Assembly (NCBI GenBank): GCA_964019695.1
Contig: OZ026519.1
Location: 29,665,213-29,729,212, forward strand
Direction: 5' to 3'
Origin: Loripinus fragilis
Lineage: Eukaryota > Mollusca > Bivalvia > Lucinida > Lucinidae
DNA length: 64,000 bases
Shown here: one piece after another, positions 32,666 to 43,414 of the stretch
Layout of the letters: every line of letters starts with the position of its first letter
How positions within the stretch are numbered: the stretch's first letter is position 1
Position numbers and translations under genes: made by a program
Notes under the pieces: generated by a model
The model's database searches: none
What the model was told of the DNA's origin: nothing
The model's input: the letters and a program-made list of their open reading frames with translations, nothing else

Positions 32666-34068
32666 GTAATATCATTTCTGGTACTTTCCTATAAATTGTT
32701 CTTTTCTTTGAATTGGTATGGGCATGTCACGCAATTATCTTATAAAATGATTAGGTTTAGAAACTTCTATAAGAGACTGATATTATCTATAAAAAGATAA
32801 GGGAATGCTCATTTCTTATCAGCTAGAGAGGACGGGTGGATAGGGTGAAGGATTTTACAGGAGGATCACAAAATCCAAAAGTAAGTGATTTTACCAGGAA
32901 ATAATCTGGAGAAACTGATCCTTTAGAAATAGAGAGAACCTACAATACAAGAAAAAACGGCAGAATCCGTTTGAGTCTTTTCATGAGAACTAATGGAGTG
33001 CAACAATTCTCACGACCCCTAGCACCGGCCTAAGCTACAATTACACACTGCAGACGAAACCATGGCTTGGTCAGGAAGAAACACAGAATAATAACAGCCG
33101 CATACCAGGGGAAAGACTATTAAATTTACCTGAAAGTTGGTGTGGGGTCATTGTTTATTTTTTATTCCCTGCCAAAGGTGATGTATATAAGTTTCCGTCT
33201 ATGTTTTGAAAAGTTCTAATGTATTTTTGTATATTGTAAGTGTTAGGTACCCTAATACAATAGACAGACCAAATTGATTTCCGAAAATCCTTTTCATGAT
33301 AACCCTGCAGGACATATAGCCAATAGGTAATTACATTAACCTCTAATGGCAGCCATACTTACTCACGATTTCTCGTTAATAAGTCCACTACATAAATCAG
33401 CTTTGAGCTTTGTTTGGTCATATTGACTCAGAAATAAATGTATTTCGATCCCATACCGCATTCAATTACCTTAGTTCACAGAAATTTATAAAATATACAT
33501 ATATTTCAAAAACCACGTTTCTAAAACACGCCAAAAACGAGGCCTGCTAATAGTTGACAGTTTTCTATCAGATCTAAATTTTATCCCTACAAGATGTAAG
33601 CAAAAATAATCAATGTGTTGAATCTGAAGTCATAGGTAGTGATAAAATTACATTCAAAATAATTTTGAATCTGTCCTATCTTAGAGAATTTATTAAAGTA
33701 TATGTACAATTTTATCCTTAAGGCAACTTTTCTATATGGCACCCTCACTGTAATATACACAGTGTTTGTTTCCTGGCCATGTTAATTATACAGAGAGGCG
33801 GACCTCACAATCGGAACTGCCTCTTCCGATTCCTTGCAATCAGACCTGGATGTACTTAGGGTCTACTTTAATAACATGACGCAGAGATCACATAAGTGTG
33901 GATGACGTCACAGAAACCATGCCAATACAATGCAGTGAATCAAATGGATACAACATTTTACAAGATGCTATAAGTGAAGTTTATGTTTTTTTAATGAAAT
34001 ATTGCTTTAGCGATATTTTATTGAAAAGAAAACATAAACATTATTTATTCTGTTGACAGAATAATATA
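32666..34068. other. Intron 11 left part
   Basis: Family K at 32908-33015 and a scrap resembling the retroelement 3' UTR near 33045-33110. The rest has no recognised feature. Confidence 0.4.
32908..33015 (+). repeat. Dispersed repeat (family K)
   Basis: ATAATCTGGAGAAACTGATC and TTAGAAATAGAGAGAA recur at 42660-42705 and 16350-16395. Confidence 0.5.
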
Positions 34069-34070
34069 TA

Positions 34071-36216
34071 CTGCTCAACAAAAAAATTAGCGCGGATATA
34101 TAAAAGTTAATATTTATTTAAGCAAATGGTTAAAAATTATAAAATATCTCCTGAAATGATGGTTTGGTATGTGATAGAGTTGAGGAAAGCAATTGGTGTA
34201 CTTTAATTGGATTTGCACTGCATCGTTCATTACTTTAAACAAGAGAGGGGTCAAAAACGTGTTTTGACTCCATTATCAGCAATACAAAATTGACACAGCG
34301 TTGGTTTATAACGTATTTTTTTCTAGCTTGGTCGAACTGGCCATTCTTAAAAAAAAGATAAAGGTCGTCTCAATTGAGCATTTGTAGCAAATATTGATTC
34401 TTGAAAACAACTAACGTCGCTTTAATAATGACGTTTCACAAGTCAAAACAGTACTTTTTTCGTTGTGTAGGCATGCTTAATTGACAGGGTTTTCGTGTTA
34501 AAGATGATTTCCAAAAGAGAGACAGTATAGGGAAAGGTAAGTTTGTAAAATTTTGTCCCTTGGTATTTAATGCATAAAAAGTGACGTTCATCTGAAGTTC
34601 AGACATAATGTAGGCGGTAACGCTATCTAAAGAAGACGTTTTCAAAGGGCCAACCAACAGAAATGTTCCAGGTGCATGTGACATTCTAGCATCAAAAAGA
34701 TTACTTGATCTCTTGATTCAGTTAGCTGAAAAGTCAAGAAGTGGAAAATGCCATTTTAACGTCATAATGGAACGGTTAAACGCAGCATAAACGGATATCA
34801 AACTTAAGCTCCGTTTTTGGACTTGAACTTGTCAATAACAAATGGCATATTTTCTTCTAAAATTTATGATAAACGGGATGATTTTAATTTTGAAATAGTT
34901 AATTTCTCCTTTCTTGATGGAGATGTTCCTCGCTCTCCTTCCTATGGTTTACATATTTCTCAGCTTATTCGTTTTGCTAGAGTGTGTTCTAATGATGATG
35001 AATTCAACAACAGACACTTATTTTTAACTGCTAAGTTATTAAAACAAGGTTATAGATATCATAAAATTCAAAAAGCATTTTCTAAATTCTACCACAGACA
35101 CTCAGAGTTGTTAAATACAACATTGGGTTAAAAACTCTTCTGCAGCAAGGCATATCAGAACCTATATTTTATGGTGATTTAGTTTATAAATTCAAAAGAA
35201 TTGTTGGAAAACCTAATTTTAGTGATCAATTCAAAAAGATAGTAAAACGTTATATAAGGGTTGGATATAAATTAGATATCATGCGACAGTCTGCATGCCT
35301 AGTTTTAAACCCAATTACGGTTTATAGCTATGGTTTCCTCTTAAGTTGCACGACGGTGGGTCAGGCCTCAGACTCTATGACGACTCTGACGTAAAGCTTT
35401 AATCGGTGGGTTGGTGCCTGATGCTTATCTGTAGCTGGACCCACCGTGGCTCAACTTTAGGTTTTCTTTAGCTCTGACTATCTGTGAGTCATGAGCCCTT
35501 TTCTTTGTTTCATCATGGTATGTTAATTTGATTAGAGTGTTTCTCCATGATGATACATTGCATTAGTTAGATGGTCTCCATGCGAACTGAACATTTCTTG
35601 TACTTCAACAACAGCAGAATCTAGGACGAAGATTTGGTACCAGTAAAATGCATTTAAGCCCCCTGGTGGCTTAGGCTGCTGTCCGTTCTAAGATGGTGGT
35701 TCTGTTGTTGTTGACTTTTTGTAGATAGTTACTCCCATTGTGGGAGATTGTAATTGTTCTATGTTTTGTTGTACGTTACTTTATGTCCATTCTAGTATTG
35801 CTATCATCTTGATGGGGAAGAGAGAGCTGGTTGTTTTGCTTAATTTGTCTTCCTGGTGTCTCCTGATGGTTTAGCAGCTCTTCCTCGGGGTGCCATGGGG
35901 TTGTCTGTGGTTTGTGATTGTGGTATTTCCTGATCATACTCACTTACTATTTTTGACGTTTTCAACGTTTTTCATCATTGAGAACCTTTTGTTTTACTCT
36001 AGAATCAAACATTTTAATTTCTGACGTAGACAGGTATTATTTACATGCCCATGACATTAAATTCAAAGCCTAACCAAATAACATTATGTCTGGCGGACAC
36101 AAAAAAAACGTAAATTTCAAGATCCCCATACATGTAGATTACATTAAATAAAAAAATTCATGGTCGTTCAAAGTGGGGCATAATATTAAAATCCGTGCTA
36201 AACTTTTGTTGAGCAG
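34071..36216. mobile_element. Tc1/mariner-type TIR element hosting a retroelement
   Basis: Inverted ends CTGCTCAACAAAA...TTTTGTTGAGCAG flank the segment. The arms stay similar for about 30 bp (TTAGCGCGGA versus TTTAGCACGGA). A TA lies outside each end, as expected of this superfamily. No transposase was recognised. The middle holds an RT-type retroelement tail (34800-35960), so the intact element is only about 1 kb. Confidence 0.75.
34800..35960 (+). pseudogene. RT-bearing retroelement, 5'-truncated: C-terminal coding remnant and 3' UTR
   Basis: The coding remnant reads FLDLNLSITNG, IYDKRDDFNFEIVNF, YGLHISQLIRFARVC, LTAKLLKQGYRYHK. After a frameshift near 35125 it resumes with LKTLLQQGISEPIFYGDLV and ends with RQSACLVLNPITV and a stop near 35395. 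This C-terminal type is common next to reverse transcriptases of multi-copy animal retroelements. I recall it as Penelope-like or related, but I am not certain of the class. The 3' UTR (35396-35960) ends in ATACTCACTTACTATTTTT. Short copies of that UTR recur at 20046, 31867, 39180, 56731, 58430 and 58825, as expected of 5'-truncated retrocopies. Confidence 0.7.
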
Positions 36217-36473
36217 TATATTTTAATAGAGTCGACCCATATGCTACAGAACTAATTTTCCTTACGCCAGTCCAGCTTACAAACTGAATTTTTTTCATAC
36301 ATAATACAACGCCTTACATTCATCTGAAGCTTGATTCTCCAATTGGGCCAAGATTTTCCGATTGGCTCGGTGTGTTTCAGATGACAGGAAGTCTAAAATG
36401 GCTACCCAATTGTAAAAGATTGAAATTAAAAACCAGAACAATACTACATTGTTATGTAAGGTTTACTTTTCAG

Positions 36474-36761
36474 ACTGTGCTGAAGTCGGTACCACTTTCC
36501 AGGAATTTGAAGAATATTTCCTCCAAGAGGAGAGCTTTCTTATAATTTCCGGCTCTACAGTAGAACAATGTAAACTTGCCTGTATCAACCATGAAACGAA
36601 TGGACCATGTCTATCAGCAAACTATGATGCTAGCAAGGGGGAGTGTCACCTCTTTAATAGATTTGAACCATCCAGCAATCTGTCATTTATAAATGGAAAT
36701 ACTGCACACACCTATCTGCAAAGGGATTGCTCTTGCAAAAGAGGTGATGGTCAATGTACAG
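36474..36761 (+). CDS. Exon 12: second PAN-like module with Cys-rich tail
   Basis: A 288-nt phase 1-1 exon, acceptor CTTTTCAG, donor GTATGT. It encodes 96 residues: DCAEVG, a region with EQCKLAC, GPCLSANYD and GECHLFNRF, then RDCSCKRGDGQC. The middle cysteines match the C-x3-C, C-x-S/G-x-x-Y and C-x-L-F/Y signature of the PAN module in exon 1 (C59, C63, C69, C81). The tail matches the exon 2 linker, so here PAN and tail are in one exon while in exons 1-2 they are split. The order suggests an ancient internal duplication of a PAN-led block. Confidence 0.78.
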
Positions 36762-36934
36762 GTATGTATTATGTCATTGGGCAATCTGTTAAAGCCCTGC
36801 TTGGTATCAATGCATTTTCCTTTTGCAGCAAAATTTACAAAAGTGGTACAAATTGCCAAGGAAATGGACAGTTATATTGCTAAATATTTGTGAGCATTTT
36901 TAATTACTCTGATAACGTTAGAAATGCTTATAGC

Positions 36935-37089
36935 TAAGGATTGAGATGAAGATTTTAGATTTTTGCACCAGATGATGCAAAAAATTGGGCTATTTCATGT
37001 CTGTGAAGTGCAAAGGGCTCCTTGGAGACATTAAAAAGCTAATGTTTTGCATCATCCAGTGCAAGTTAACATCTGCATTTCAATCCTTA
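36935..37089. mobile_element. Palindromic MITE
   Basis: TAAGGATTGAGATGAAGAT and GCATTTCAATCCTTA are inverted; inner TTGCACCAGATGATGCAAAA mirrors TTTTGCATCATCCAGTGCAA. It is 174 bp after exon 12. Confidence 0.78.
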
Positions 37090-37278
37090 TATTAACATTT
37101 TATATTATCAACCAAATATGCTATACAATCTTACACCCAATCTCGCTTGTCACTCTTATAAAGTGATTTAATTTATTTTGAAGGAGTGCTGGTACAGCCA
37201 CCAAGGGGAAAAATAGTACAAAAAGTCAAAGCGATACATGAATGACGCCACGCAAATGCCAATAAACAATATACAGTT

Positions 37279-37408
37279 ATTGACTTATGTTGAGGTGCTC
37301 ATGTTGTGTTATTGAACAGTAAACTCCATATTGACCAAGGCAGAGCGGAGGTCAATATGATTCAGTTTACCGTTCAATAACACTATATCTACCGAAACAT
37401 AAGTCAAC
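37279..37408. mobile_element. Palindromic hairpin element, 130 bp
   Basis: Arms of about 55 bp (TTGACTTATGTTGAGG, TATTGAACAGTAAACTCCAT) pair with their complement across a 13-nt loop. Confidence 0.78.
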
Positions 37409-38072
37409 AATTGTTTTATTATATAATAAATGCACGTTATGCATTTCCTGCCATTTTGGAACATTAAAACCACTGACTTTACATATCGATCATGCGAAAT
37501 AACTTGACGTTCTGACGTCACTTCCCGTAAACCATGTAATATTACATAGTGTCTCTGCTTTGCAACGTCACGTCTGGCAAACCATGCGACATATATTATA
37601 TTCAGCGGCAGTGGATAGGCATATTAGCCAACCAGAATATATTTATTTATAGATTATATAATAAAGAAAGTTATAGATTGACATTAACGTTATTTCGCCA
37701 ATAAGCGCATGCCAGATCATATGATCCATCAAAGTTTTCAACCGCGAATTGCAAACAACTGTACTCTGTCAGCTACAAGTAAAATGTAAATATATTATAT
37801 AAGGTTGCCAATCTTACCAATGCAATAATAAAGAAACAACAAGGAATAGCATGCTTTGCCAATTGCATATTTACTTACTGCAAATGTTCCTGTTTGTCAC
37901 ATTTTAGTCTTCGTCCAGTCAAAAAAAAATTTTCTCGTTGAAAAAGAACTTTGCTTTGCTTTATGAAACACCAAAACAAGTACCATCCACATTTAATCAC
38001 TTTAAATACCTTGCCATCAATAAGAATGGTAAGTTATTGCTCAGGAATATGTTGCAAATACAATGTGGTATA

Positions 38073-38307
38073 GGCCTCGAGGTGACCAAACCTGTCTTCA
38101 GGGTTTCCAACATAACGAGACTCAAACCAGCCTCCTCAGCTACAAGGAGTAGCTAGAAAATTGAAAGTTCACTTGTAGCAATTTTAGGTATGATACTTTC
38201 AAAAAAGCGAATAAAAAGGAGCTGATCAGACTGAGCAGATGCACAGGCTGGTCTGTGCCTTTGTTGTTTGAAACCCCCCAAAGACAAATTTTCTCGCATC
38301 GAGGGCC
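38073..38307. mobile_element. Palindromic MITE (family H)
   Basis: GGCCTCGAGGTGACCAAACC at the left and TCTCGCATCGAGGGCC at the right. The open frame 37938-38156 runs into it and has no domain. Confidence 0.65.
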
Positions 38308-38750
38308 ATATTTTGTTGTTATGCATACTATCTGAAGAACGTCTGCGAATGATAATGAACACCTACTTAAAGGCTTATAATAATGTTGCAAATTTGATAT
38401 TGATTGCAGTGGCAAACATACAAAGAACATTTACATAATATATCTTACATTTATTTCAAATTGGTTGTAGTTTGTTTTAAATTATATCCACAAAGTTTGT
38501 AGTAAGCATTATTATGGAATACATAACCCCAGAATTAAAAGTATATGATGACACGATTGTATCAAATCTCAGATAAGAATGCTCATCTTTAAAGCATAGT
38601 CACAGCCACTTAGTGGGTAATGTTTATATTTTTACAATCTCGAATACCATAAAAGTTTATTTAATATGAAACAATGGCTTGCTGTGTTTGTGTTTGCCCA
38701 TGTAAGCAAGCTAATTGGGCATTGATATACACGCTGGCGTTTACATATAA

Positions 38751-39022
38751 GCAGTGACATGTGATTTCCAACAATATGGCATTTCGAAAAATGTAGACTC
38801 AGACGAGCCTGTGCAACCTCCTTTTAGCGTAGAAAAAGTAAGAGGGAGGGAAAAGATCACGAAGGGATACAATCAAGCACCACACCTCCAAATGATGTTT
38901 AGTCAGTAGATTAACACTCATAACATATTCAAGCCACAAGCAAAGGCTCTGATCAGACTGTGCCCATGCACTGGCTGATCTGAGGCTTTGACCACATTGT
39001 TGGAAATCTTATGTTGCGGCTA
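38751..39022. mobile_element. Palindromic MITE (family A), degenerate
   Basis: GCAGTGACATGTGATTTCC...TTATGTTGCGGCTA. It carries about 50 extra bases (38838-38888) that are absent from other copies. Confidence 0.7.
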
Positions 39023-39094
39023 ATATAAGCGCCCAAAAGCCTTCACTTCTCCAAATCAAAGCATTAAATGATAGAATAAGACAGAATTTTGCCA

Positions 39095-39113
39095 ACACAC
39101 ACACACATACACA

Positions 39114-39144
<31 letters not shown>
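39095..39144. repeat. (CA)n microsatellite
   Basis: About 25 CA units with two CATA interruptions. Confidence 0.95.
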
Positions 39145-39179
39145 TTGTGTTTTCCTCTTTGCCTCATTATGGTTAATAT

Positions 39180-39395
39180 TCACAGAAAAAAGTAAGTGAT
39201 TATGGTCAGATAATACCACAATCAAACACTACGGACCAGCAACCCACGGCACCGTGAGGATGAGGCCACAGAACTTTAATAGTCACAAGAAATCAGAAAG
39301 ACAATTAAAACAAGCAACCAGCTCTCTCTTCCACGTCAAGCTGTTTTCAAAACTAGAAAGAACACAAAGAAATTCATAACAAAACAAAGACCAAC
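39180..39395 (-). repeat. 3'-UTR copy of the retroelement at 34800
   Basis: Contains AGTAAGTGATTATGGTCAG, CACGGCACCGTGAGGA and CAACCAGCTCTCTCTTCC, the same order as the other copies. Confidence 0.65.
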
Positions 39396-39649
39396 ACGAT
39401 AGCTAGAAAACATCAAATGCTTCATTGAAAATTAATTTTCAAGCTTCTTTCATAAGTTTGTGAATGAGTTTTAAATGTTTTCACTAAATATCATGACCCA
39501 GAAAGCAATAACTCACCAGGTATTTGCTGATTCCTTCAAAATAAAATCTTCAAAAAATGCAATGCCTAAAATAAGTAATGACATCAAAATCTTCATGCAG
39601 CAATTTGAATGAGAGGTTTCATCTGTCAAGTAAGGATTAATACTTATAT

Positions 39650-40803
39650 TTATATCCCCAGTACAAAGTATATAGGGGGGTATAGCTTTTGCATTTTCTG
39701 CAACTACAATTGTATGTTTGTTTGTAAACTTTTTCTATCAAAGATTTCTCAGCAACTTCTTGACTTAGGATTCTGACATTTTGTACAAAGCTCGATAGTG
39801 ATGAGTAGTATTGTGTAACAAAAAAGCCACACATTGCTTATCATTCCCTTTATTTGTTCATTTTTCTTCCTCTCCAATTAAAATTTCTGTCGCAGATTTC
39901 TCAGCTCCTATTGAAGCCAGTGTTTTCACTCATATATAACACATATAGACATTTTTCATCAGAGTTTTCGCAGCAACTTCTTGATTTAGGATTATGAAAT
40001 TTTGTGTAGACCTTCAGGTAGGCAACGTGTATTGTGTAAATGAAAATTAAGATGCTAATCCTCATTTTGCCATCTTTTTTTCAAATTTTCACTTTTTCCC
40101 TTCTGTTACTCCTATATAACACATATGGACATTTTTCTTCAGTTTTCTAAGCAACCACTTAATTCGGAATTATGAAATTTTGTGTACACCTTCAGGTAGC
40201 AACCTGTGTTGTGTAAATGAAAATTAAGATACTAATTCCCATTTTGCCATCTTTTTTCAATTTTTCATTCTTTTCCTTTTGTCACTCCTATATAACACAT
40301 ATGGACTTGACTCGAGACCGAAGGGTAGCGGGTTCGAGCCTCACCGGCGTCACTGCGTTGTGGTCCTTGAGCAAGAAACATTTATCCTAGCTTAGTACTG
40401 GTTAAACCCAGGAAGAACCGTCCCGCATAACTGAAAGATTGTTGAGTGGACGTAAAGAATCAAATCAAACAAACAAAAATAACACATATGGACATTTTTC
40501 GTCAGTTTTTTAAGCAACCACTTAATTCGAGATTATGACATTTTGTGTACACCTTCTGGTTGGCAAAATGTATTGTTTTAATTAAAATGAAGATGCTCAT
40601 CCTCATTTTGCCTTCTTTTTTCAAATTTCATTCTTTTCTTTCTGTCACTCATATATATGGACATTTTCATCAAAATTTTCTTAGCAACTACTTGATTTAG
40701 GATTATGAAATCTTTAACACTCTCATAATCTTGTCTTTTCTCTAAAAGTGTTACAACCTTTGATGGCTACCGCTGGGGGTATGTGAGCTTTTCTCACTTC
40801 TTG
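39650..40803 (+). mobile_element. Pearl-like repeat with about five 175-bp units, interrupted by a SINE
   Basis: A leader with paired CCCC...GGGG (39657-39688) precedes units that share CACTCCTATATAACACATAT and TTTAGGATTATGAAATTTTG. Unit starts are spaced about 223, 177, 174 and 172 bp after subtracting the SINE at 40306-40479. It ends in a GTGAG...CTCAC hairpin followed by TTCTTG. The same layout is seen at 1501-3954 and 45435-47976 with unrelated sequence. Confidence 0.7.
40306..40479 (+). mobile_element. 5'-truncated tRNA-derived SINE with 14-bp target duplication
   Basis: It holds a box B-like GGGTTCGAGCC, then TTGAGCAAGAAACATTTATC, and ends in TTGAGTGGACGTAAAG plus an A-rich tail. TAACACATATGGAC is duplicated at 40292-40305 and 40480-40493. 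No complete box A is present. Confidence 0.85.
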
Positions 40804-40849
40804 CTATAGAACATGGGGTACTTAACACATATGCAAGTATCATGGCTGC

Positions 40850-41060
40850 ATTGGGAGGGTTAGGGGACAGGGGGACCTGGAAAATAGCAAGTTGTTATTG
40901 ATTCCCTTAGAAATACTGGTACTGACTCCCCTTGAGAAGCAATTGGACCCAAGAGAGGTCGGTACGGCTCTCTATGAAATATGTTGTTGACTAAAAAGTA
41001 AAAACAAAAGGTTATCAGGACCCCCTCCCCCCGACACAATTTTATGGATCTGTGCATGAG
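40850..41060 (+). repeat. Dispersed repeat (family E)
   Basis: AAATACTGGTACTGACTCC, AGCAATTGGACCC and AGGACCCCCTCCCCCCGACA align with the copy at 25487 in the same orientation. Confidence 0.65.
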
Positions 41061-42315
41061 TAGCAAATGCTCAAACGTGCATGTGTAAATGTGCAGTCTC
41101 GTCAGAGCCTTTGCAAGTTCATGCACAAAAGTTAGTGACGTGGTCGAATGCTAGCAAAGCAGATGAATGCTTGTATAATCTATTCTATTTTTACGAATTA
41201 TACTTAAGGACTTTGAAAACGCATCACCCAGATTAAATCCTTTATTTCACAAACCCTGAGAATGTCAGCGAGATAATTGTTATTTTATGTCATAGTCTGA
41301 CCAGCGTGTAGTGTGTCCTAGAAAATTCATGGTTGTAAATTTACTTTTAGGTATTGAAAAAGTATTTGTTTTAAGACAGGGGTGGTCGATTTTGAAGGAC
41401 AAAAATTCAGCTGCAAGTTAACACTCGTTAGTTTTGATTCCTGACTCAACTGATTTGTGTCCTTTGATTCTTTGGCGATTGCACATTCATCATTGAACGA
41501 TTAGAGATGAATTGACTGGTCGGTATGCTCAAAATTACACCCCTTTAAAAATACAGATATACCCCAACCACCCTTATTACTGTAGTCTAGTAATAAAAAT
41601 CAACGTCTTGGGCCTTTCAAAATTTCGATTTTTTTACGTCCGCTTTTTTGGAAGAGGCTAAGGGCATATATAAATGACAAATTATGCATAAAATACGCTT
41701 GTATCACGTGTCTTTTGTATTGTGCAAGTGACGTTGATGTAATTTTTAAGACGTTCTCGATCACATGACAGCAGATACTCTGCCATGATTAATATCAAAA
41801 CGTCCTCCAGACATGACTGCCAGTGTATTCAGTCAATATCAGTAATGAAAGCGTGCATCAGGTGACTTATGGAGATGTTTCTGAAAAGTAGCTATAAATT
41901 GATGTTCAAATTTGACGTTTGTTTTCGAAATAATGAAGTTATCAATTACTTTTAAGTAGAAAAAGTCTAAAAACTCTTTTGCTGATATGGTATCATACAC
42001 GCCACAGTTTAAACATAAAATAATCAAAAAGCTCCATTTAACTGTGCAGAAAGGTGCTGGATGCTGTATGTACCCATGTAGCGTCATCAGCAGCGTCGCG
42101 TGATAGTGCTGTCTAATTTATGACTGATTCATACCAATTCTGGGTTGCACATTAAAATCTGCGAGTAACTTTTCAATCGCATATACGGTTTGCAAGAAAA
42201 GTGCAAAAATATGTGATGCGTTTTCAAAGTCATCAAGTATAGATACTTGAGCATGTTAAACCCTTTATGAACCAATTGAACATTTGAAACAGTTACGTTA
42301 GGATGGTCATTCATG
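41061..42315. other. Part of intron 12 with no recognised feature
   Basis: No element ends, tandem repeats or exon-like cysteine patterns were seen on either strand. Confidence 0.4.
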
Positions 42316-42516
42316 TACAGTTAAACATGTCTTAAGCGGCCACTCATGAATAGACAAAACAAAGTACTTCAAGACAAATTGTAGCTTAATGAAGGTCATA
42401 AGTAATGCAGAAAGCTCTCTCGGAGCACTCTGCAATACTTTGGCTTGCATTAAGCAATAACCGGTAGTGAAAATCAATTTTGGCCTTCATTTTGAGTGGC
42501 CGTTTTCTGTACTGTA
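42316..42516. mobile_element. Palindromic MITE (family M)
   Basis: TACAGTTAAACATGTCTTAA to GTGGCCGTTTTCTGTACTGTA; more diverged than the other copies. Confidence 0.78.
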
Positions 42517-42529
42517 TTAGAGAACAGCA

Positions 42530-42710
42530 GACTCTGTTTTATTGAGTCTGTTCATGAGAACTAATGTAAAAAGCAGAATATGAAAAAAGATTTTATCGAT
42601 GCATGGGGAGAAGTTTTACCAGCTCTACACAGGAACAACGATAGCTGTTGCGACCTCTAAATAATCTGGAAAAACAGATCCTTCAGAAATAAAGAGAAGC
42701 TACAATATTA
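42530..42710 (+). repeat. Dispersed repeat (family K)
   Basis: AATAATCTGGAAAAACAGAT and GTTCATGAGAACTAATG match the copy at 32908, in different order. Confidence 0.5.
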
Positions 42711-43036
42711 GAAAACATGATTGCAAGGGTATTGCCTGATTGCTTTGCAATACAGTTTTTAATAAGAGTAGTACTAACTGGGCTGCAATAACCAATGGTA
42801 CCGGTACCATTTTTAAAGTTGTCAATATCATTATTGTTTACAGCAATATCTCTTTGTATTTGATAAAATGTCTTAACATTTACTTTATAAAATTTAAAAA
42901 CCGATGCATATTTATTATTTTTGCACATGTATACATACAATTTGACTAATAACATTAAGAGCTGTATTATTTCGGGTGTTGTGTTTGGATAAAGACTTTA
43001 AATAAAACATTTTTATTTAGGTCTTATTGAATTGGT

Positions 43037-43411
43037 TTAAAGCTACATAGTCTGTAACTTTTGATCTTCTAATTTTAGAAATATGGTTTCTATCTTTCAA
43101 GAATACAGTAAAAATACTCAAATTCAGGTAAACATTTTACCATTTTTGAAAATCTTAACAAATTATCACTATCAAAACAACAACATTTATGATAAAAAAA
43201 TCAACTGTCTAGAATTATAGGAGGGACGTTAATAATTACAAACAAGAGAAAAACACTTGTTTTATCAGATTATTCACTTTTCCATGCAATTTTTAGCTGT
43301 ACTGAACATATTTATTGTGAAAACATAACTTAATTCTATTTTAACAAGTGATTTAAAAAGAAAAGATTTTTTTTCGAAAAATGTTCATAGTTACAGAGCT
43401 AGTCTCTTTAA
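43037..43411 (+). mobile_element. TTAA-type palindromic MITE (family D)
   Basis: TTAAAGCTACATAGTCTG at the left and AGTCTCTTTAA at the right; internal TTATAGGAGGGACG matches the other copies. Confidence 0.8.
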
Positions 43412-43414
43412 CTA

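Noticed and set aside
34436..34684. Minus-strand ORF that might be a Tc1 transposase remnant
   Set aside because: No helix-turn-helix or catalytic pattern could be read; kept only as interior of the TIR element.
37938..38030. Possible extra exon with a GTAAGT donor at 38028
   Set aside because: The phase 1 frame from the available acceptors hits a stop, it has no cysteines, and it runs beside a MITE.
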